Source: Duganella dendranthematis (GTDB taxonomy: Bacteria; Pseudomonadota; Gammaproteobacteria; Burkholderiales; Burkholderiaceae_D). Taken from it: DNA of 64,000 bases. This document shows, in pieces, positions 33,844 through 44,886 of the stretch. Made by a program: the position numbers and the translations under genes. The DNA lies in contig NZ_CP051684.1 in the NCBI RefSeq assembly GCF_012849375.1, positions 3,968,001 through 4,032,000 on the forward strand, read 5' to 3'. The notes under the pieces are model-generated. The model searched no databases. It saw only the letters and a program-made list of their open reading frames with translations, and was not told the DNA's origin. How positions within the stretch are numbered: position 1 is the stretch's first letter; the number at the start of each line of letters is the position of its first letter.

Positions 33844-36705
33844 ATGCGCTTTACGACGATCGCCACGGCTGTAGCCGTGCTTGCGGCCGGCCATGCGATG
33901 GCTGGCACTTTTGAAAAAACCGCCACCGGTGTGGTGATCAAACCGGACACCGGCGCCGCCAGGGAAGTGCGGCTGGAAGTCATGGCCGATAATATCGTCC
34001 ACGTGGTGAAGCTGGATCAGGCGGCCAAATCGCTGACCCCATCGCTGATGACCGTGGCCGCACCTGTTAGCGGTAACTTCAGTGTCACCCCATCGGGCAA
34101 GGACAGTGTCACGCTGAAGGCGAAAAAAATCTCGGTGGCGGTGTCGCTGGCGACCGGCCAGGTGCAGTTCTTTAACGCCGCCGGTAAAGCGTTCCTGACG
34201 CAACAGGCGGAGAGCATGGCGCCGGTGGATATCGACGGCAAACCGTTCCTGGCGGTGAAGCAGGGCTTCAACTACGGCACCAAGGACGCTTTCTATGGTC
34301 TGGGCCAGCATCAGAATCACCAGATGAACCTCAACGGCGAAGATGTGCTGCTGATGCAGCACAATATGGCGATTGCCGTGCCGTTCGTGGTGTCTGATAA
34401 AAACTACGGCGTCCTGTGGGACAACAATTCGATCTCGCGCTTTGGCGACAGCAAGCCGTATGCGTGGCTGAGCCGCGACCTGCAACTGACTGATGCCGAT
34501 GGCAAGGCCGGCGGCCTGACCGCGCGTTATTACATCGGTGACAAGCTGGTATTCACGCGCCAGGAAAAGGACATCGCCTACCAGTATCTGAAGGACGTGG
34601 CCGAGAACTGGCCGAAGGAAGTCGATCCGAAAGCCGCCAATCTGAAGGTGGTGTGGGATGGCGCGATGGCGTCGCCGAAAGCGGGCGTGCACAAGATGCA
34701 GCTGTATTCATCGGATTACGCCAAGCTGTCGTTGGACGGCAAGGAGATCATGGACGTGTGGCGCCAGGGCTGGAATCCGTGGTATCACAATTTTGAGGTG
34801 AAGTTCGAGTCCAACAAGCCGGTCAAGCTGCACCTGGAGTGGAAGCCGAGTGGCGGCATGGTCGCCATCACCCACAACGATCCGCTGCCGCAGGACGAGC
34901 GTCACTCGCTGACCTTCTCGTCGGAAGTCGCGCAGGGCATCAACTACTACGTGGTGAGCGGCGAGAATATCGATAACGTCATCGCCGGCTACCGTCACCT
35001 GACCGGCCAGGCGCCGATGATGCCCAAGTGGGCATATGGCTTCTGGCAGTCGCGCCAGCGCTACGAAACGCAGGAGCAGTTGCTGGGCGTGCTGCGCGAG
35101 TACCGCAAGCAGGGCTGGCCGGTCGATAATATGGTGCAGGACTGGTTCTACTGGCCGGAGAACGGCTGGGGTTCGCACGATTTCGACAAGGCCCGCTTCC
35201 CTGATCCTAAAGCGATGGTGGATGAAGTCCACAAGGCCAACGCACGCATCATGATTTCGATCTGGGGCAAGTTCTACGCCAATACCGACAACTACAAAGA
35301 GCTGGCGTCCAAGGGGTATATGTGGACCAAGAACGTGGAGGACGGCGCGCTTGACTGGGTCGGCCCTGGCTACAAGAACAGCCACTACGACCCGTACACC
35401 AAGGAGGCGCGCGACATCTACTACCGCCAGATGAAACCGAAGCTGGTGGACCTGGGCTTCGACGCCTGGTGGATGGATAACACCGAGCCGGATGTGCTGT
35501 CGAATACGCGTCCTGCGGACTTCAAGAAGCTGATCGGCCCTACCGTGTATGGCGGCGGCGAGATCACCTTCAATCCGTATAGCCTGGTGCATACGGAAGG
35601 CTTTTATTCGCACCTGAAGAACGATCAACCGGAGAAGCGCCAGTTCATCCTGTCGCGTTCCGGCTTTGCCGGCATCCAGCGTAACGCCACCGCCGTGTGG
35701 AGCGGCGACACGGCCAGCCGCTGGAACAATCTGTATGACCAGATTTCGGCGGGCGTGAGCATTTCGATGTCGGGCATTCCTAACTGGACGCACGACATCG
35801 GCGGCTATGCGCAGGAGACGCGTTTCCAGGTCGGTGAGGTAGGCTCGGCGCAGGAGAATCGCAGCACCGGCATCAAGCAGGGTAATCCGGAGGACATCAA
35901 GGAATGGCGCGAGCTGAATCTGCGCTGGTTCCAGTTTGGCGCGTTCTCGCCGCTGTTCCGTTCCCACGGTGAAGTGGTCAAGCGCGAGATCAACGAGATT
36001 TCGCCGGCCGGTTCGCCGATGCGCGAATCGATGGTCTGGTACGACCAGCTGCGCTATCGCCTGATGCCTTACATTTATTCGACCGCCGCCGAGACGCACT
36101 ACGAGTCCGGCTCCATCATGCGCGGCCTTGTGATGGACTTCCCGCAGGACGACGCGGTGAAGAACATCAACGACCAGTACCTGTTCGGCCACAACATGCT
36201 GGTGGCGCCGGTGTACGTGTACGGCGCGCGCGAACGCAGCGTGTATCTGCCGAAGGGCGCCAACTGGTACGACTTGTACACTGGTGAATTGCACAAGGGC
36301 GGCACCACGGCCACCATCAAGGCGCCGGAGACGCGCATGCCGGTGCTGGTGAAAGCCGGCGCCATCGTGCCGGTCGGCCCGCTGACGCAGTATGTGGATG
36401 AGAAACCGGATGCGCCGATTACGCTGGTGGTCTACACCGGCGCCGACGGCAAATTCAGCCTGTATGAAGATGATGGCGTCAGCAACGCGTATCTGCGCGG
36501 TGAGGCCAGCCGCATCCCGCTCAGCTACAATGACAGGACCGGCGTGGTCACCATCGGCGAGCGCGCGGGCCAGTACAAGGGCATGGTCGCCAAGCGCCAG
36601 TTCAAGGTGCGCTTCATCAAGCCTGGCGTGTCGAGCACCGACAACTTCGACGTGGCTGACAAGACGGTCAGCTACGAGGGTAAAACCGTTACTGTGAAGC
36701 GTTGA
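33844..36705 (+). CDS. GH31 alpha-xylosidase with PA14-like insert
   Basis: 953-residue exported GH31 enzyme. The N-terminal beta domain is interrupted by a PA14-like insert (about 260-370), a feature of Cellvibrio Xyl31A-like alpha-xylosidases acting on long xyloglucan oligosaccharides. In the (beta/alpha)8 barrel WWMDNTEPD carries the nucleophile Asp and VWSGDTAS the acid/base Asp. It would release xylose from the non-reducing end after galactose removal by GH35. GGAGACG precedes the ATG. Confidence 0.9.
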   Translation: MRFTTIATAVAVLAAGHAMAGTFEKTATGVVIKPDTGAAREVRLEVMADNIVHVVKLDQAAKSLTPSLMTVAAPVSGNFSVTPSGKDSVTLKAKKISVAVSLATGQVQFFNAAGKAFLTQQAESMAPVDIDGKPFLAVKQGFNYGTKDAFYGLGQHQNHQMNLNGEDVLLMQHNMAIAVPFVVSDKNYGVLWDNNSISRFGDSKPYAWLSRDLQLTDADGKAGGLTARYYIGDKLVFTRQEKDIAYQYLKDVAENWPKEVDPKAANLKVVWDGAMASPKAGVHKMQLYSSDYAKLSLDGKEIMDVWRQGWNPWYHNFEVKFESNKPVKLHLEWKPSGGMVAITHNDPLPQDERHSLTFSSEVAQGINYYVVSGENIDNVIAGYRHLTGQAPMMPKWAYGFWQSRQRYETQEQLLGVLREYRKQGWPVDNMVQDWFYWPENGWGSHDFDKARFPDPKAMVDEVHKANARIMISIWGKFYANTDNYKELASKGYMWTKNVEDGALDWVGPGYKNSHYDPYTKEARDIYYRQMKPKLVDLGFDAWWMDNTEPDVLSNTRPADFKKLIGPTVYGGGEITFNPYSLVHTEGFYSHLKNDQPEKRQFILSRSGFAGIQRNATAVWSGDTASRWNNLYDQISAGVSISMSGIPNWTHDIGGYAQETRFQVGEVGSAQENRSTGIKQGNPEDIKEWRELNLRWFQFGAFSPLFRSHGEVVKREINEISPAGSPMRESMVWYDQLRYRLMPYIYSTAAETHYESGSIMRGLVMDFPQDDAVKNINDQYLFGHNMLVAPVYVYGARERSVYLPKGANWYDLYTGELHKGGTTATIKAPETRMPVLVKAGAIVPVGPLTQYVDEKPDAPITLVVYTGADGKFSLYEDDGVSNAYLRGEASRIPLSYNDRTGVVTIGERAGQYKGMVAKRQFKVRFIKPGVSSTDNFDVADKTVSYEGKTVTVKR

Positions 36706-36707
36706 AC

Positions 36708-38255
36708 ATGAAGACTTTGACCGCAGCTGTTTTATTTGCGCTGGGTGCGTCGGCCATCGCCGCGCCAGTCGCCGATCGCCATATCGTGGTGGATGCCGCC
36801 GATGCCGGTTCGCCGCGCGACCGCTTCGCCGATCTGTCGGTGGGTTCGGATTATCCGGGCACGCTGATACGCGACGACAGCCTGGCGCAGCTCAAGACTG
36901 CGAAGGACGAACTGGGTTTCCGCTACATTCGCTTCCATGCCATCTTCCACGATGTGCTGGGCACCTACAAGGAGGTGGACGGTAAGCCGGTGTACGACTG
37001 GACCAAGCTGGATTATCTGTACGACCGCTTGCTCAAGATCGGCATCAAGCCGTTTGTGGAGCTGGGCTTTACGCCGCTGGCGATGCGCAGCTCTGACCTG
37101 AGCATCTTCTACTGGAAAGGCAACACCTCGCATCCCGATCCGAAGAAGTGGGCAGCGCTGGTGGATGCGTTTGTGCGTCACGCACAGGAACGCTATGGCA
37201 AGGAAGAGGTGCGCAGTTGGTTCTTTGAGGTATGGAACGAGCCGAATCTGGACGGCTTCTGGGAGAAGGCGGACCAGAAGGTGTACTTCGAGCTGTTCGA
37301 CATCACGTCGCGCACCATCAAGGCCATCGATCCGGCACTGCGCGTCGGCGGTCCGTCGACAGCGGGTGCGGCGTGGGTGCCGGAGTTCCTGGCGCATGCC
37401 AAGTCTGCCGGCTCAGTGGTGGATTTTGTCACCACGCACACCTATGGCGTGGACGGCGGCTTCCTCGACGAGAGCGGCAAGGAAGATACCAAGCTGTCGC
37501 CATCGCCCGATGCTATCGTCGGCGATGTGCGCAAGGTGCGCAAGGAGATGGCGGAAGCCGGCCATCCGGAGATGCCGCTGTACTTCACCGAGTGGAGCAC
37601 CAGCTATACACCGCGCGATCCGGTACACGATTCGTATATCAGCGCGCCGTACATTCTGAGCAAGCTCAAAGCCACCGAGGGCATTGCGCAGGGTATGAGC
37701 TATTGGACTTATAGCGATCTGTTCGAGGAGCCGGGGCCGCCGACCGCGCCGTTCGAGGGTGGCTTTGGTTTGATGAATCCTCAGGGGATACGCAAGCCGT
37801 CGTGGTTCGCTTACAAATATCTGAATCAGCTCGGCGATACGGCGGTCAAGACGGGCGATGTGCAAAGCTATGCGGCGAAGGATGGCCGTGGCGTGCAGGT
37901 GCTGGCGTGGGACTTCCAGACGCCGAAGCAGGGTCGCAGCAATCGCGGTTTCTACACCACGGTGCAGCCGACGCGTGACAGTCAGCAGGTCAGTGTTGAT
38001 CTGAAAGGGCTGAAGCCTGGCGCGTATTCGGTCAATGTGTACCGCACCGGCTTTGAGGCGAATGATGCGCATACGGCGTATCTGAAAATGGGTTCGCCGA
38101 AGACGCTGACGCCGAAGCAGGTGGAGCGCTTGCAGGCCTTGACGACAGACCGTCCGCAGACCAGCACTGTGCGCGTGCCGGCATCCGGCGCGGCCAGCGT
38201 AAAGGTGAAAATGCGCGTCAATGATGTGGTGCTGATCAAGATAAATCCGCAATGA
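36708..38255 (+). CDS. GH39 glycosidase, probable beta-xylosidase
   Basis: 515-residue GH39 enzyme with signal peptide ([11 protein letters not shown]). Acid/base Glu is in FEVWNEPNL (about residue 178) and nucleophile Glu in [10 protein letters not shown] (about residue 296); a C-terminal beta-sandwich follows. GH39 enzymes are mostly beta-xylosidases. It lies 2 bp after GH31 and overlaps GH95 by 4 bp. A TTG 6 bp upstream overlaps the GH31 stop and could also start it. GH39 is not a usual component of xyloglucan loci I know, so its bond specificity is uncertain. Confidence 0.85.
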   Translation: MKTLTAAVLFALGASAIAAPVADRHIVVDAADAGSPRDRFADLSVGSDYPGTLIRDDSLAQLKTAKDELGFRYIRFHAIFHDVLGTYKEVDGKPVYDWTKLDYLYDRLLKIGIKPFVELGFTPLAMRSSDLSIFYWKGNTSHPDPKKWAALVDAFVRHAQERYGKEEVRSWFFEVWNEPNLDGFWEKADQKVYFELFDITSRTIKAIDPALRVGGPSTAGAAWVPEFLAHAKSAGSVVDFVTTHTYGVDGGFLDESGKEDTKLSPSPDAIVGDVRKVRKEMAEAGHPEMPLYFTEWSTSYTPRDPVHDSYISAPYILSKLKATEGIAQGMSYWTYSDLFEEPGPPTAPFEGGFGLMNPQGIRKPSWFAYKYLNQLGDTAVKTGDVQSYAAKDGRGVQVLAWDFQTPKQGRSNRGFYTTVQPTRDSQQVSVDLKGLKPGAYSVNVYRTGFEANDAHTAYLKMGSPKTLTPKQVERLQALTTDRPQTSTVRVPASGAASVKVKMRVNDVVLIKINPQ

Positions 38256-40570
38256 AGTCTGCGCTGTTGATTGCCGCCTTTGTCGCGGCTGGCGCGTCGG
38301 CCGCGCCGGATCTGACCTTGCATTATGCGCAGCCGGCGCCGGATACGGCGGCGGGCTGGGAGAAGGAAGCGCTCCCCATCGGCAATGGCCGCATCGGCGC
38401 GATGATTTTCGGGCAGTTGGCGCGGGAGCGCTTGCAGTTCAATGACATCACCCTGTGGACTGGCGACACCCAGGCGATGGGGGCGTATCAGCCGTTTGGC
38501 GATGTCTACATCAATCTGCCGGGGCATCAGCAGGGGACGACGGGGTATGCGCGCCGGCTGGATATTTCGCAGAGCGTGCACACGGTGAGCTATACGCACA
38601 ATGGCGTGCAGTTCAAGCGCGAGGCGCTGGCCAGTTATCCGGCGCAGGTGATTGCTGTGCGGCTGACTGCCAGCAAGCGCGGTCAGTACACTGGTTCCAT
38701 TGAACTGACCGATATGCATGATGCGCAGATCAGCGCGCAGGGTGATCGCATCACAGCGACAGGCGCGTTGCCGAATGCGCTGAAGTACGCCAGCCAGGTG
38801 CAGGTGCTGAACGAGGGCGGCAAGCTGGCGGTGGCGGGCAACAAGATCACCTTTACCGGCAGCGATGCGATCACGCTGATTCTCGGCGCCGCCACTAGCT
38901 ACGCCAACGACGCCTCCCGCCGCTTTCAGGGCGAGCCGCCGCTGCCGCGCGTGGAAGCACAGGTGGCTGCGGCCAGCGCCGCATCTGGCGCGTGGGCGAA
39001 GCTGCTGGCGGCGCATCAACGCGATTATGCCGCGCAGTTTGGCCGCGTGAGCGTGGACTTCGGCGCTGCCGCGCCGGCCCGTCGCGCGCTGACGACCGAC
39101 AAGCGCATCGAGGCCTACACGGCCGAAGGTAATGATCCCGAATTGGAAGCGCAGTTCTTCCAATACGGCCGCTACCTGCTGATCTCCAGTTCTCGCGGCT
39201 CACTGCCCGCCAACCTGCAAGGCCTGTGGAACAATAGCCTCACACCGCCGTGGAATTCGGACTACCACACCAACATCAATATCCAGATGAACTACTGGCC
39301 TGCGGAGCCGGCCAACCTGTCCGAGCACGCCAAACCTTTCCTCGACTTCGTGCAGGGCATGGCACCGGTTTATCGCCAGCTGGTGGCCGACACCGCCGCC
39401 AAAGCCATCGCCCATCCGGAGTCCGTGCAGATGTCGCAGCCAGACCTGAGCGGCGAAGCGGTGCAGCGCGAAGAAACCTTCGTCAGCGCCAAAGGCAAGC
39501 CAGTGCGCGGCTGGACCGTGCGCACCGAATCCAATCCATTCGGCGCGATGGGCTATGTGTGGAACAAGACCGGCAACGCCTGGTACATGCAGCACTTCTG
39601 GGAACACTACGCCTACACGCAAGACAAGATCTACCTGCGCACGGTCGCCTACCCGATGATGCAGGAAGCCGTCGCCTTCTGGGAAGACTATCTGAAAGAG
39701 CTGCCGGACGGCCGCCTGGTCGCGCCGCTCGGCTGGTCGCCCGAACACGGCCCGATTGAAGATGGCGTCAGCTATGACCAGGAAATCATCTGGGATCTGT
39801 TCAACAACACCGTGGAAGCCGCCGACGCGTTGGGCGACACCGCTTACGGCAACCGCATCGCCGCCATGCGCGACAAGCTCGCCACGCCGGGCATCGGCAG
39901 CTGGGGCCAGTTGCTGGAATGGATGGACGAGAAAAAAGACAAAGTGCTCGACACGCCAGGCGACACACACCGCCACGTCTCGCACCTGTTTGGCCTGTTC
40001 CCCGGCCGCCAGATCTCGCCGACGCAAACGCCGGCATTGGCCAATGCCGCGCGCAAAACCCTGGCGGCACGCGGTGATGCGGGAACCGGCTGGTCGATGG
40101 CGTGGAAGACCGCATACTGGGCACGCTTGCTGGACGGCGACCACGCTTACAAAATGCTGCGCGGCCAGCTGGCCAAACCCGGCGCGCGCGCCGCACAGCA
40201 AAGCGGCCAGGGCACGGAAGTGAATAACGCGGGCGGCACCTATCCGAATATGTTCGACGCCCACCCGCCATTCCAGATCGACGGCAATTTCGGCGCAACC
40301 GCTGCCATGTGCGAGATGCTGATGCAATCGCAGACAGGCGAAATCCATCTGCTACCGGCGTTGCCAACGGCATGGCGCAACGGATCGGTCAAAGGACTGC
40401 GCGCACGCGGTGGCTACGAGGTCGATCTGGACTGGGCCAACGGCAAACTGACCGCTGCCACCATTCGCCGTGTCGCCGGTGAGGGGGCCGGCAAGGTACG
40501 CTATGGCGACAAGGTCGTGTCGCTCGATCTCAAGCCTGGGCAGAGCAAGCGTTTCGGCGCAGGCTTGTAG
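38252..40570 (+). CDS. GH95 alpha-L-fucosidase (or alpha-L-galactosidase)
   Basis: 772-residue exported GH95 enzyme: N-terminal beta-sandwich with [19 protein letters not shown], then an (alpha/alpha)6 barrel with [20 protein letters not shown], the Asn/Asp-rich active-site region of the family, and [16 protein letters not shown] near the end. It removes 1,2-linked alpha-L-fucose from galactosylated xyloglucan side chains. Last gene of the receptor-GH35-GH31-GH39-GH95 unit; start overlaps the GH39 stop (ATGA). Confidence 0.9.
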   Translation: MKSALLIAAFVAAGASAAPDLTLHYAQPAPDTAAGWEKEALPIGNGRIGAMIFGQLARERLQFNDITLWTGDTQAMGAYQPFGDVYINLPGHQQGTTGYARRLDISQSVHTVSYTHNGVQFKREALASYPAQVIAVRLTASKRGQYTGSIELTDMHDAQISAQGDRITATGALPNALKYASQVQVLNEGGKLAVAGNKITFTGSDAITLILGAATSYANDASRRFQGEPPLPRVEAQVAAASAASGAWAKLLAAHQRDYAAQFGRVSVDFGAAAPARRALTTDKRIEAYTAEGNDPELEAQFFQYGRYLLISSSRGSLPANLQGLWNNSLTPPWNSDYHTNINIQMNYWPAEPANLSEHAKPFLDFVQGMAPVYRQLVADTAAKAIAHPESVQMSQPDLSGEAVQREETFVSAKGKPVRGWTVRTESNPFGAMGYVWNKTGNAWYMQHFWEHYAYTQDKIYLRTVAYPMMQEAVAFWEDYLKELPDGRLVAPLGWSPEHGPIEDGVSYDQEIIWDLFNNTVEAADALGDTAYGNRIAAMRDKLATPGIGSWGQLLEWMDEKKDKVLDTPGDTHRHVSHLFGLFPGRQISPTQTPALANAARKTLAARGDAGTGWSMAWKTAYWARLLDGDHAYKMLRGQLAKPGARAAQQSGQGTEVNNAGGTYPNMFDAHPPFQIDGNFGATAAMCEMLMQSQTGEIHLLPALPTAWRNGSVKGLRARGGYEVDLDWANGKLTAATIRRVAGEGAGKVRYGDKVVSLDLKPGQSKRFGAGL

Positions 40571-40579
40571 CGCGGGCGC

Positions 40580-41824
40580 TCAAACTGGCGCGGTCCGCGA
40601 GCGCCATTTGCGATAACGCCTTGCCTGCAAGGCGGCACGTAGCTGATCGATGATCAGCGTGAACAGCGGATTATAACGTTCGCCATCGGCGTCGTTCGTC
40701 GCGCTGCCATCGCTCAAGGCGCGCAGCCGCCGCCTGACCAGCGCCATCGCCGCCAGGCTGCCCATTGCCTTGTCTTTCCAGTTGAGCGGCGGTGTTGTCG
40801 CCGATGGCGTGGCACCGGTCTGCCATTGATGCGGCAAGTCCGGCACGACCGATAGCGCCGTCCCAATGCCCGCCATGGCCACGCCGCTCTTGACCACTTC
40901 CTCCGCGATCACCTGGCGTGCGATACCGCCGGTGGTCATCAACGGCATGCGCGCGACGGTGGCCAGTTCTTTTGCAAACTGCAGGAAGAAGGCTTCCCGC
41001 GCCAGCGTTCTGCCATCGGCTGTGCGGCCCTGCATCGCCGGGCTCTCGTAACTGCCGCCAGACAGCTCGATCAGATCCACCGGCAGCTCGTTCAGCATCA
41101 GTACCACCTCGCGCGCATCATCTTCCGAAAAGCCGCCACGCTGGAAGTCGGCGGAATTCAGTTTGACGGCGACGCTGAAGCCCGGCGCCACGCGCTCCCG
41201 GATCGCACGGATCACCTCCAGCAGCAGACGCGCGCGGTTGCGCAAGCTGCCGCCCCATTCATCATCGCGGCGATTGGTCAGCGGCGACAGGAACTGCGAC
41301 AGCAGATAGCCGTGGGCGGCATGGATTTCCACCCCATTGAAACCCGCCTGTTCGGCGGCGGATGCGGTATCGGCAAAGCGCCGGATGACTTCCGCGATGT
41401 CGGCCGCAGTCATGGCGACCGGCTGGGCAAACAATTTACTGTGCTTGCCCAGGTCGAGCGCCACGGCGGACGGCGCCCACGCCAGGCCGCCCAGATTGGC
41501 CATCACCTGCCGGCCCGGATGGCTGATCTGCATCCAGATCTGCGCGCCATGCTGGCGTGCTGCCTGTGCCCATGTGGCGAACGGCGCCAGCGGCGTGCCC
41601 GCTTCCAGCGCAATGGTGCCGGGGCCAGTCAAGGCGCGGCTGTCGATCATCACATTCCCGGTGATGAGCAGGGCCGCGCCGCTTTGTGCCCAGCGCTGGT
41701 ACAGCCGGTGAATGGCGCCGCCGGGGAGTTGGCCGGCATCGGCCATGCCTTCTTCCATCGCGGCTTTGGCGAGGCGGTTGCGCAGGATGCTGCCGTTTGG
41801 CAGGGAGAGTGGAGAAAACAGCAT
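40580..41824 (-). CDS. Old yellow enzyme-like NADH:flavin oxidoreductase
   Basis: 414-residue FMN-dependent ene-reductase family protein. LFSPLSLPNGSILRNRLAKA at the N-terminus is the usual opening, and HAAHGYLLSQFLSP and RRDDEWGGSLRNR are family signatures. MTTGGIARQ near residue 310 binds the FMN phosphate. It reduces activated C=C bonds or electrophiles. It is divergent from a MerR regulator with an operator between them, the usual arrangement for electrophile- or redox-inducible OYE genes. A longer N-terminus from 41857 or 41875 is unlikely because it crosses the operator. Confidence 0.87.
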   Translation of the reverse strand: MLFSPLSLPNGSILRNRLAKAAMEEGMADAGQLPGGAIHRLYQRWAQSGAALLITGNVMIDSRALTGPGTIALEAGTPLAPFATWAQAARQHGAQIWMQISHPGRQVMANLGGLAWAPSAVALDLGKHSKLFAQPVAMTAADIAEVIRRFADTASAAEQAGFNGVEIHAAHGYLLSQFLSPLTNRRDDEWGGSLRNRARLLLEVIRAIRERVAPGFSVAVKLNSADFQRGGFSEDDAREVVLMLNELPVDLIELSGGSYESPAMQGRTADGRTLAREAFFLQFAKELATVARMPLMTTGGIARQVIAEEVVKSGVAMAGIGTALSVVPDLPHQWQTGATPSATTPPLNWKDKAMGSLAAMALVRRRLRALSDGSATNDADGERYNPLFTLIIDQLRAALQARRYRKWRSRTAPV

Positions 41825-41864
41825 GTCACGTCCAGATGAGTGAAGGAGATGAGGCATGCTAAGA

Positions 41865-41886
41865 TTGAAGTTCACTTTAAGGTCAA
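41865..41886. promoter_or_regulatory. MerR-type operator
   Basis: Interrupted inverted repeat from TTGAAGTT to AAGGTCAA (reverse complement TTGACCTT), 22 bp, lying 8 bp before the MerR gene start and 41 bp from the OYE start. This is the spacing and symmetry expected of a MerR-family site within the divergent promoter. Confidence 0.65.
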
Positions 41887-41893
41887 GCGAAAA

Positions 41894-42265
41894 ATGAAGA
41901 TAGGCGAATTGGCCGAACGTTCAGGTATTGCGGCGTCGGCAATCCGGTACTACGAGAAGGCGGGCCTGATGCCCAAGGCGCAGCGTGGTCAAAATGGCTA
42001 CCGCGCATATGACGAGGGTGCGATGGAGCGCCTTCACGTTATTCAGGTAGGGCAGCAGCTTGGCTTTACGCTGGAAGCCATCCGCGCGGTGGTTGCGCTG
42101 GAGGGATCGGCGCTGCACGAAGGCTTGATGCGCAATCTCGATGCCCGTCTTGTGGATATCGACCATATGATGCAGGCCCTGGTCGAGCAGCGCGCGGCGC
42201 TGCTCGACACCAAACAGAAAATTCAGGCGACGTGGGAGAAGCGCGAATGCCCTGCGAGCCTGTGA
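41894..42265 (+). CDS. MerR-family transcriptional regulator
   Basis: 123-residue MerR protein: winged helix-turn-helix (KIGELAERSGIAASAIRYYEKAGL) then a dimerisation coiled coil. The C-terminus has one Cys (RECPASL), so it is neither a SoxR iron-sulfur type nor a classical metal sensor with several Cys. It probably controls the divergent OYE gene in response to an electrophile or drug. The internal ATG at 41894 aligns with the family; the upstream extension would overlap its operator. Confidence 0.85.
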   Translation: MKIGELAERSGIAASAIRYYEKAGLMPKAQRGQNGYRAYDEGAMERLHVIQVGQQLGFTLEAIRAVVALEGSALHEGLMRNLDARLVDIDHMMQALVEQRAALLDTKQKIQATWEKRECPASL

Positions 42266-42271
42266 GCGCGC

Positions 42272-43114
42272 TTACAGCGTACGCGCCAGCCAGTCGGCGG
42301 TGAGGTCCATGACGCGCTGCGCAGCGCTGCTGCCTGGCGCGAAGACGTTGAAGATGTGGTCCGCGCCGCCGATCAGTGCTGCTTCCGCAGGCTTGCCGCC
42401 AACGAGTTTCAGCATCTGCGCATCGGCTTGCGGCAGAAAGTCGCCGCTGCCGCGTATCGTCAGAAAGGCGCCCGGATATTTCGGCAACGACTGGTCCAGG
42501 TTCACGCCACGGAAGCTTTCGTAAAACTCACGCTTGGTGGTGATGCGTTTCCAGCCCTTGACGTCCTCGCTGGCGACGCCGTCGCGCAGCGCTTTCTGCG
42601 CCAGCGGCGAGGAGGCCATCTGCTGCCACTGGTCGCCGCTCGGCGAAGACCACAGCACCATGCTGCGGAACCACTGTGGATGCCGGCCGCTGGTGACGAT
42701 GGCGGTGGTGGCGCCCAGGCTCCAACCCAGCACCGCGCTGTGCGCCGGCTGCACGCCCGGCTGCTTCTGCAGGAAGGCATATGCCGCCTCAGTGTCTGCG
42801 AGGCGCGAGTCCAGCGTCGATTCGATGTCGCTGCGGTTGCGGTCACCTTCGCCACGGAAGTTTACGCGCAGGGAGGCGATGCCCATTTGCGCCAGCCGTG
42901 CCGACATGCGCTTGCTCAGGTCTCCGGCGCCGTTCATGTCGTCGGCAAAGCCGTGCAGGAACAGCACGGTGCGGCCATCCCACGCGCCGTCCGGGGTGAC
43001 CCAGGCGCCGCTGACGTCCGGCGCGATGGTGACGTTGTGTTCTCCGGCGTGCGCCAAGAAGGTGGAAGCGCTCATGGCGATAGCGGCGACGGTGGATGCT
43101 AGGCGGCGCATCAT
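42272..43114 (-). CDS. exported alpha/beta hydrolase
   Basis: 280-residue alpha/beta hydrolase with a signal peptide (ending FLAHA). [14 protein letters not shown] supplies the oxyanion loop, GWSLGA the nucleophile elbow Ser, and GGADHIFN the catalytic His. It resembles acyl-peptidase or dienelactone-hydrolase-like enzymes; the substrate is unknown. Its start overlaps the stop of the next upstream hydrolase, so both are cotranscribed. Confidence 0.78.
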   Translation of the reverse strand: MMRRLASTVAAIAMSASTFLAHAGEHNVTIAPDVSGAWVTPDGAWDGRTVLFLHGFADDMNGAGDLSKRMSARLAQMGIASLRVNFRGEGDRNRSDIESTLDSRLADTEAAYAFLQKQPGVQPAHSAVLGWSLGATTAIVTSGRHPQWFRSMVLWSSPSGDQWQQMASSPLAQKALRDGVASEDVKGWKRITTKREFYESFRGVNLDQSLPKYPGAFLTIRGSGDFLPQADAQMLKLVGGKPAEAALIGGADHIFNVFAPGSSAAQRVMDLTADWLARTL

Positions 43115-43890
43115 GGCTGCTCGGCGACGACTTCGGCGCCGCTCAGGAAGTTGACGATCAGCGGATTCACCACATCGGCATGCGTGATCGGTCCCATATG
43201 GGCGGTCGGCGTGGTCAGCGCGCTGGCGTTGGGCAGCGACACGCCCAGTTGTTCGACCAGCAGGCGGGTGGAGGCGGGGCTGCGCGCGCCGGCCATCACC
43301 AGCGACGGCATTGTCAACATGGACAGATCGTCCAACGTTGCCGGTTCGCCCAGCAGTGCCTGGAAGTCCAGCTTGACCTTGGCGATTTGCGCCGCCATCT
43401 TGGCTTGCGCGCTTTCCGGCGCAGCGTCGAAGGCGCCGGCGCGGTTCCAGTAGTCGATGAAGATGCGGGTGGCGTCGCGGTCGGTGGCGCTGGCCTTGAT
43501 GCGCTCGACCACGCCGACGATTTCCGCCTTGGCCGGATGCGCTGCCGGCAGCAGGTGAAAGGCCACCGGCTCGAACAGCGTGAGCGACTGCACGCGCTGC
43601 GGCATGCGGCGCGCCATGCGCAGCGCGCAGGCGCCGCCGAAGGAATGGCCAACCAGGTGAAACGCTTCGCCCGGTTCCAGCCGCGACGAGATGGCGGCGA
43701 TCACCGCGTCCACCTCGTGCGCGAGTGTGTGCACATAATCGGCGCCGGCGTCGGCCGGGAAGGGCGAAGCGCCGTAACCCTGCAAATCGACCGCGATGCA
43801 GCGGTAGTCATCGCCCAGTTGCGCGGTCAGCGACTGCCATTGGGACTTGGAACTCATGGAGCTATGCAGCAGGACGACAGCAGGTTTCAT
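43111..43890 (-). CDS. cytoplasmic alpha/beta hydrolase
   Basis: 259-residue alpha/beta hydrolase without signal peptide. [12 protein letters not shown] (oxyanion region), GHSFGG (nucleophile Ser) and AHMGPITH (His) mark the fold; Asp is probably around GARSPAS or earlier. It resembles small esterase or C-C hydrolases. First gene of a two-gene unit with the exported hydrolase; function unknown. Confidence 0.78.
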   Translation of the reverse strand: MKPAVVLLHSSMSSKSQWQSLTAQLGDDYRCIAVDLQGYGASPFPADAGADYVHTLAHEVDAVIAAISSRLEPGEAFHLVGHSFGGACALRMARRMPQRVQSLTLFEPVAFHLLPAAHPAKAEIVGVVERIKASATDRDATRIFIDYWNRAGAFDAAPESAQAKMAAQIAKVKLDFQALLGEPATLDDLSMLTMPSLVMAGARSPASTRLLVEQLGVSLPNASALTTPTAHMGPITHADVVNPLIVNFLSGAEVVAEQP

Positions 43891-44052
43891 TGTCAGCGAA
43901 TCATGAAAAAAGCGAAGCGCAGATTATACCGGGTTGCGCTATCTACCTTGAGAAAGAGACAATCGCCTCCATGTGTGGTCTATACCACGCCGCTGCAAAT
44001 TTTGTACGATACGCGTATGGCGGCATCGTGGGACAAGAGTAGAGTAGGAACT

Positions 44053-44886
44053 ATGAATCATTCTAAAAAAGTCGCGGGCCTGGCAGGCATCGTCAGTGTG
44101 CTCTGGATGGGATTGACCGCAGCGGTGGCCGCCAATCAAAAGCGGATACTGTTTAATCCATTGGGCAGCAGGCGTGAAGTGCTGAAGCCTTACAGTTCTG
44201 GGCACCGCACCCGGCCTATCGTGGTGCGCGCCAAGGACGGAACGCGCCTGTCGGGCTGGTTGATGACGCCGCCGGTGGCGGGGCCGCATCCGGGCGTGGT
44301 CTACTTCGGTGGCCGTTCGGAAGAAGTGTCGTGGGTGGCGCGCGATGCCGGCAAGCTGTTCCCCGGCATGGCGGTGCTGGCGGTGAACTACCGCGGTTAC
44401 GGCGATTCGCACGGCGATCCGGCCGAAGCACACTTTGTCGAAGACGGCCGCATGCTGTTCGACTGGCTGAGCGAGCGCCATCACGTTGATCCGAAGCGGA
44501 TTGCCGTCGTCGGCCGCAGCCTGGGTTCCGGCGTGGCGGTGCAGGTGGCGATGGAGCGCGATGCCAATTCCATCGTGCTGATCACGCCCTACGATTCGAT
44601 CCTGGCGCTGGCCAAGCGCAAGTTCAAGACGCTGCCGGTGGACTACTTCCTCCAGCATAAATTCGAGTCGGTGAAGTATGCGGAGCAGATCAAGGCGCCT
44701 GCCTATGTGCTCCGTGCGGCGGTGGACGACATTGTGCCGCACTCGCACACCGACATGCTGGTGCAGAAACTGGGTACGCTGCACGCCGACGAAACCGTGC
44801 CGGACTCCGATCACCTGAATATCCCGTATCTGGAATCGACCCAGACGCGCATCGCCAGTTTCCTGGTGAGCCGCTTCAGTGCTTAG
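44053..44886 (+). CDS. alpha/beta hydrolase (Abhydrolase/BEM46-like), membrane-linked
   Basis: 277-residue hydrolase starting with an N-terminal hydrophobic segment (VAGLAGIVSVLWMGLTAAVAA) that acts as signal or anchor. GRSLGSGVAVQ carries the nucleophile Ser; VDDIVPHSHTD the Asp; DSDHLNI the His. FNPLGSRREVL near the start matches the BEM46/YfhR-like group. TAGGAACT precedes the ATG. Its end overlaps the convergent DUF3422 gene by 11 bp. Physiological substrate unknown. Confidence 0.78.
   Translation: MNHSKKVAGLAGIVSVLWMGLTAAVAANQKRILFNPLGSRREVLKPYSSGHRTRPIVVRAKDGTRLSGWLMTPPVAGPHPGVVYFGGRSEEVSWVARDAGKLFPGMAVLAVNYRGYGDSHGDPAEAHFVEDGRMLFDWLSERHHVDPKRIAVVGRSLGSGVAVQVAMERDANSIVLITPYDSILALAKRKFKTLPVDYFLQHKFESVKYAEQIKAPAYVLRAAVDDIVPHSHTDMLVQKLGTLHADETVPDSDHLNIPYLESTQTRIASFLVSRFSA

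Noticed and set aside
43096..44052. Long plus-strand frame reading into the alpha/beta hydrolase at 44053
   Set aside because: The first 300 residues are antisense to the hydrolase at 43111-43890; the real gene begins at the ATG with a hydrophobic leader at 44053.
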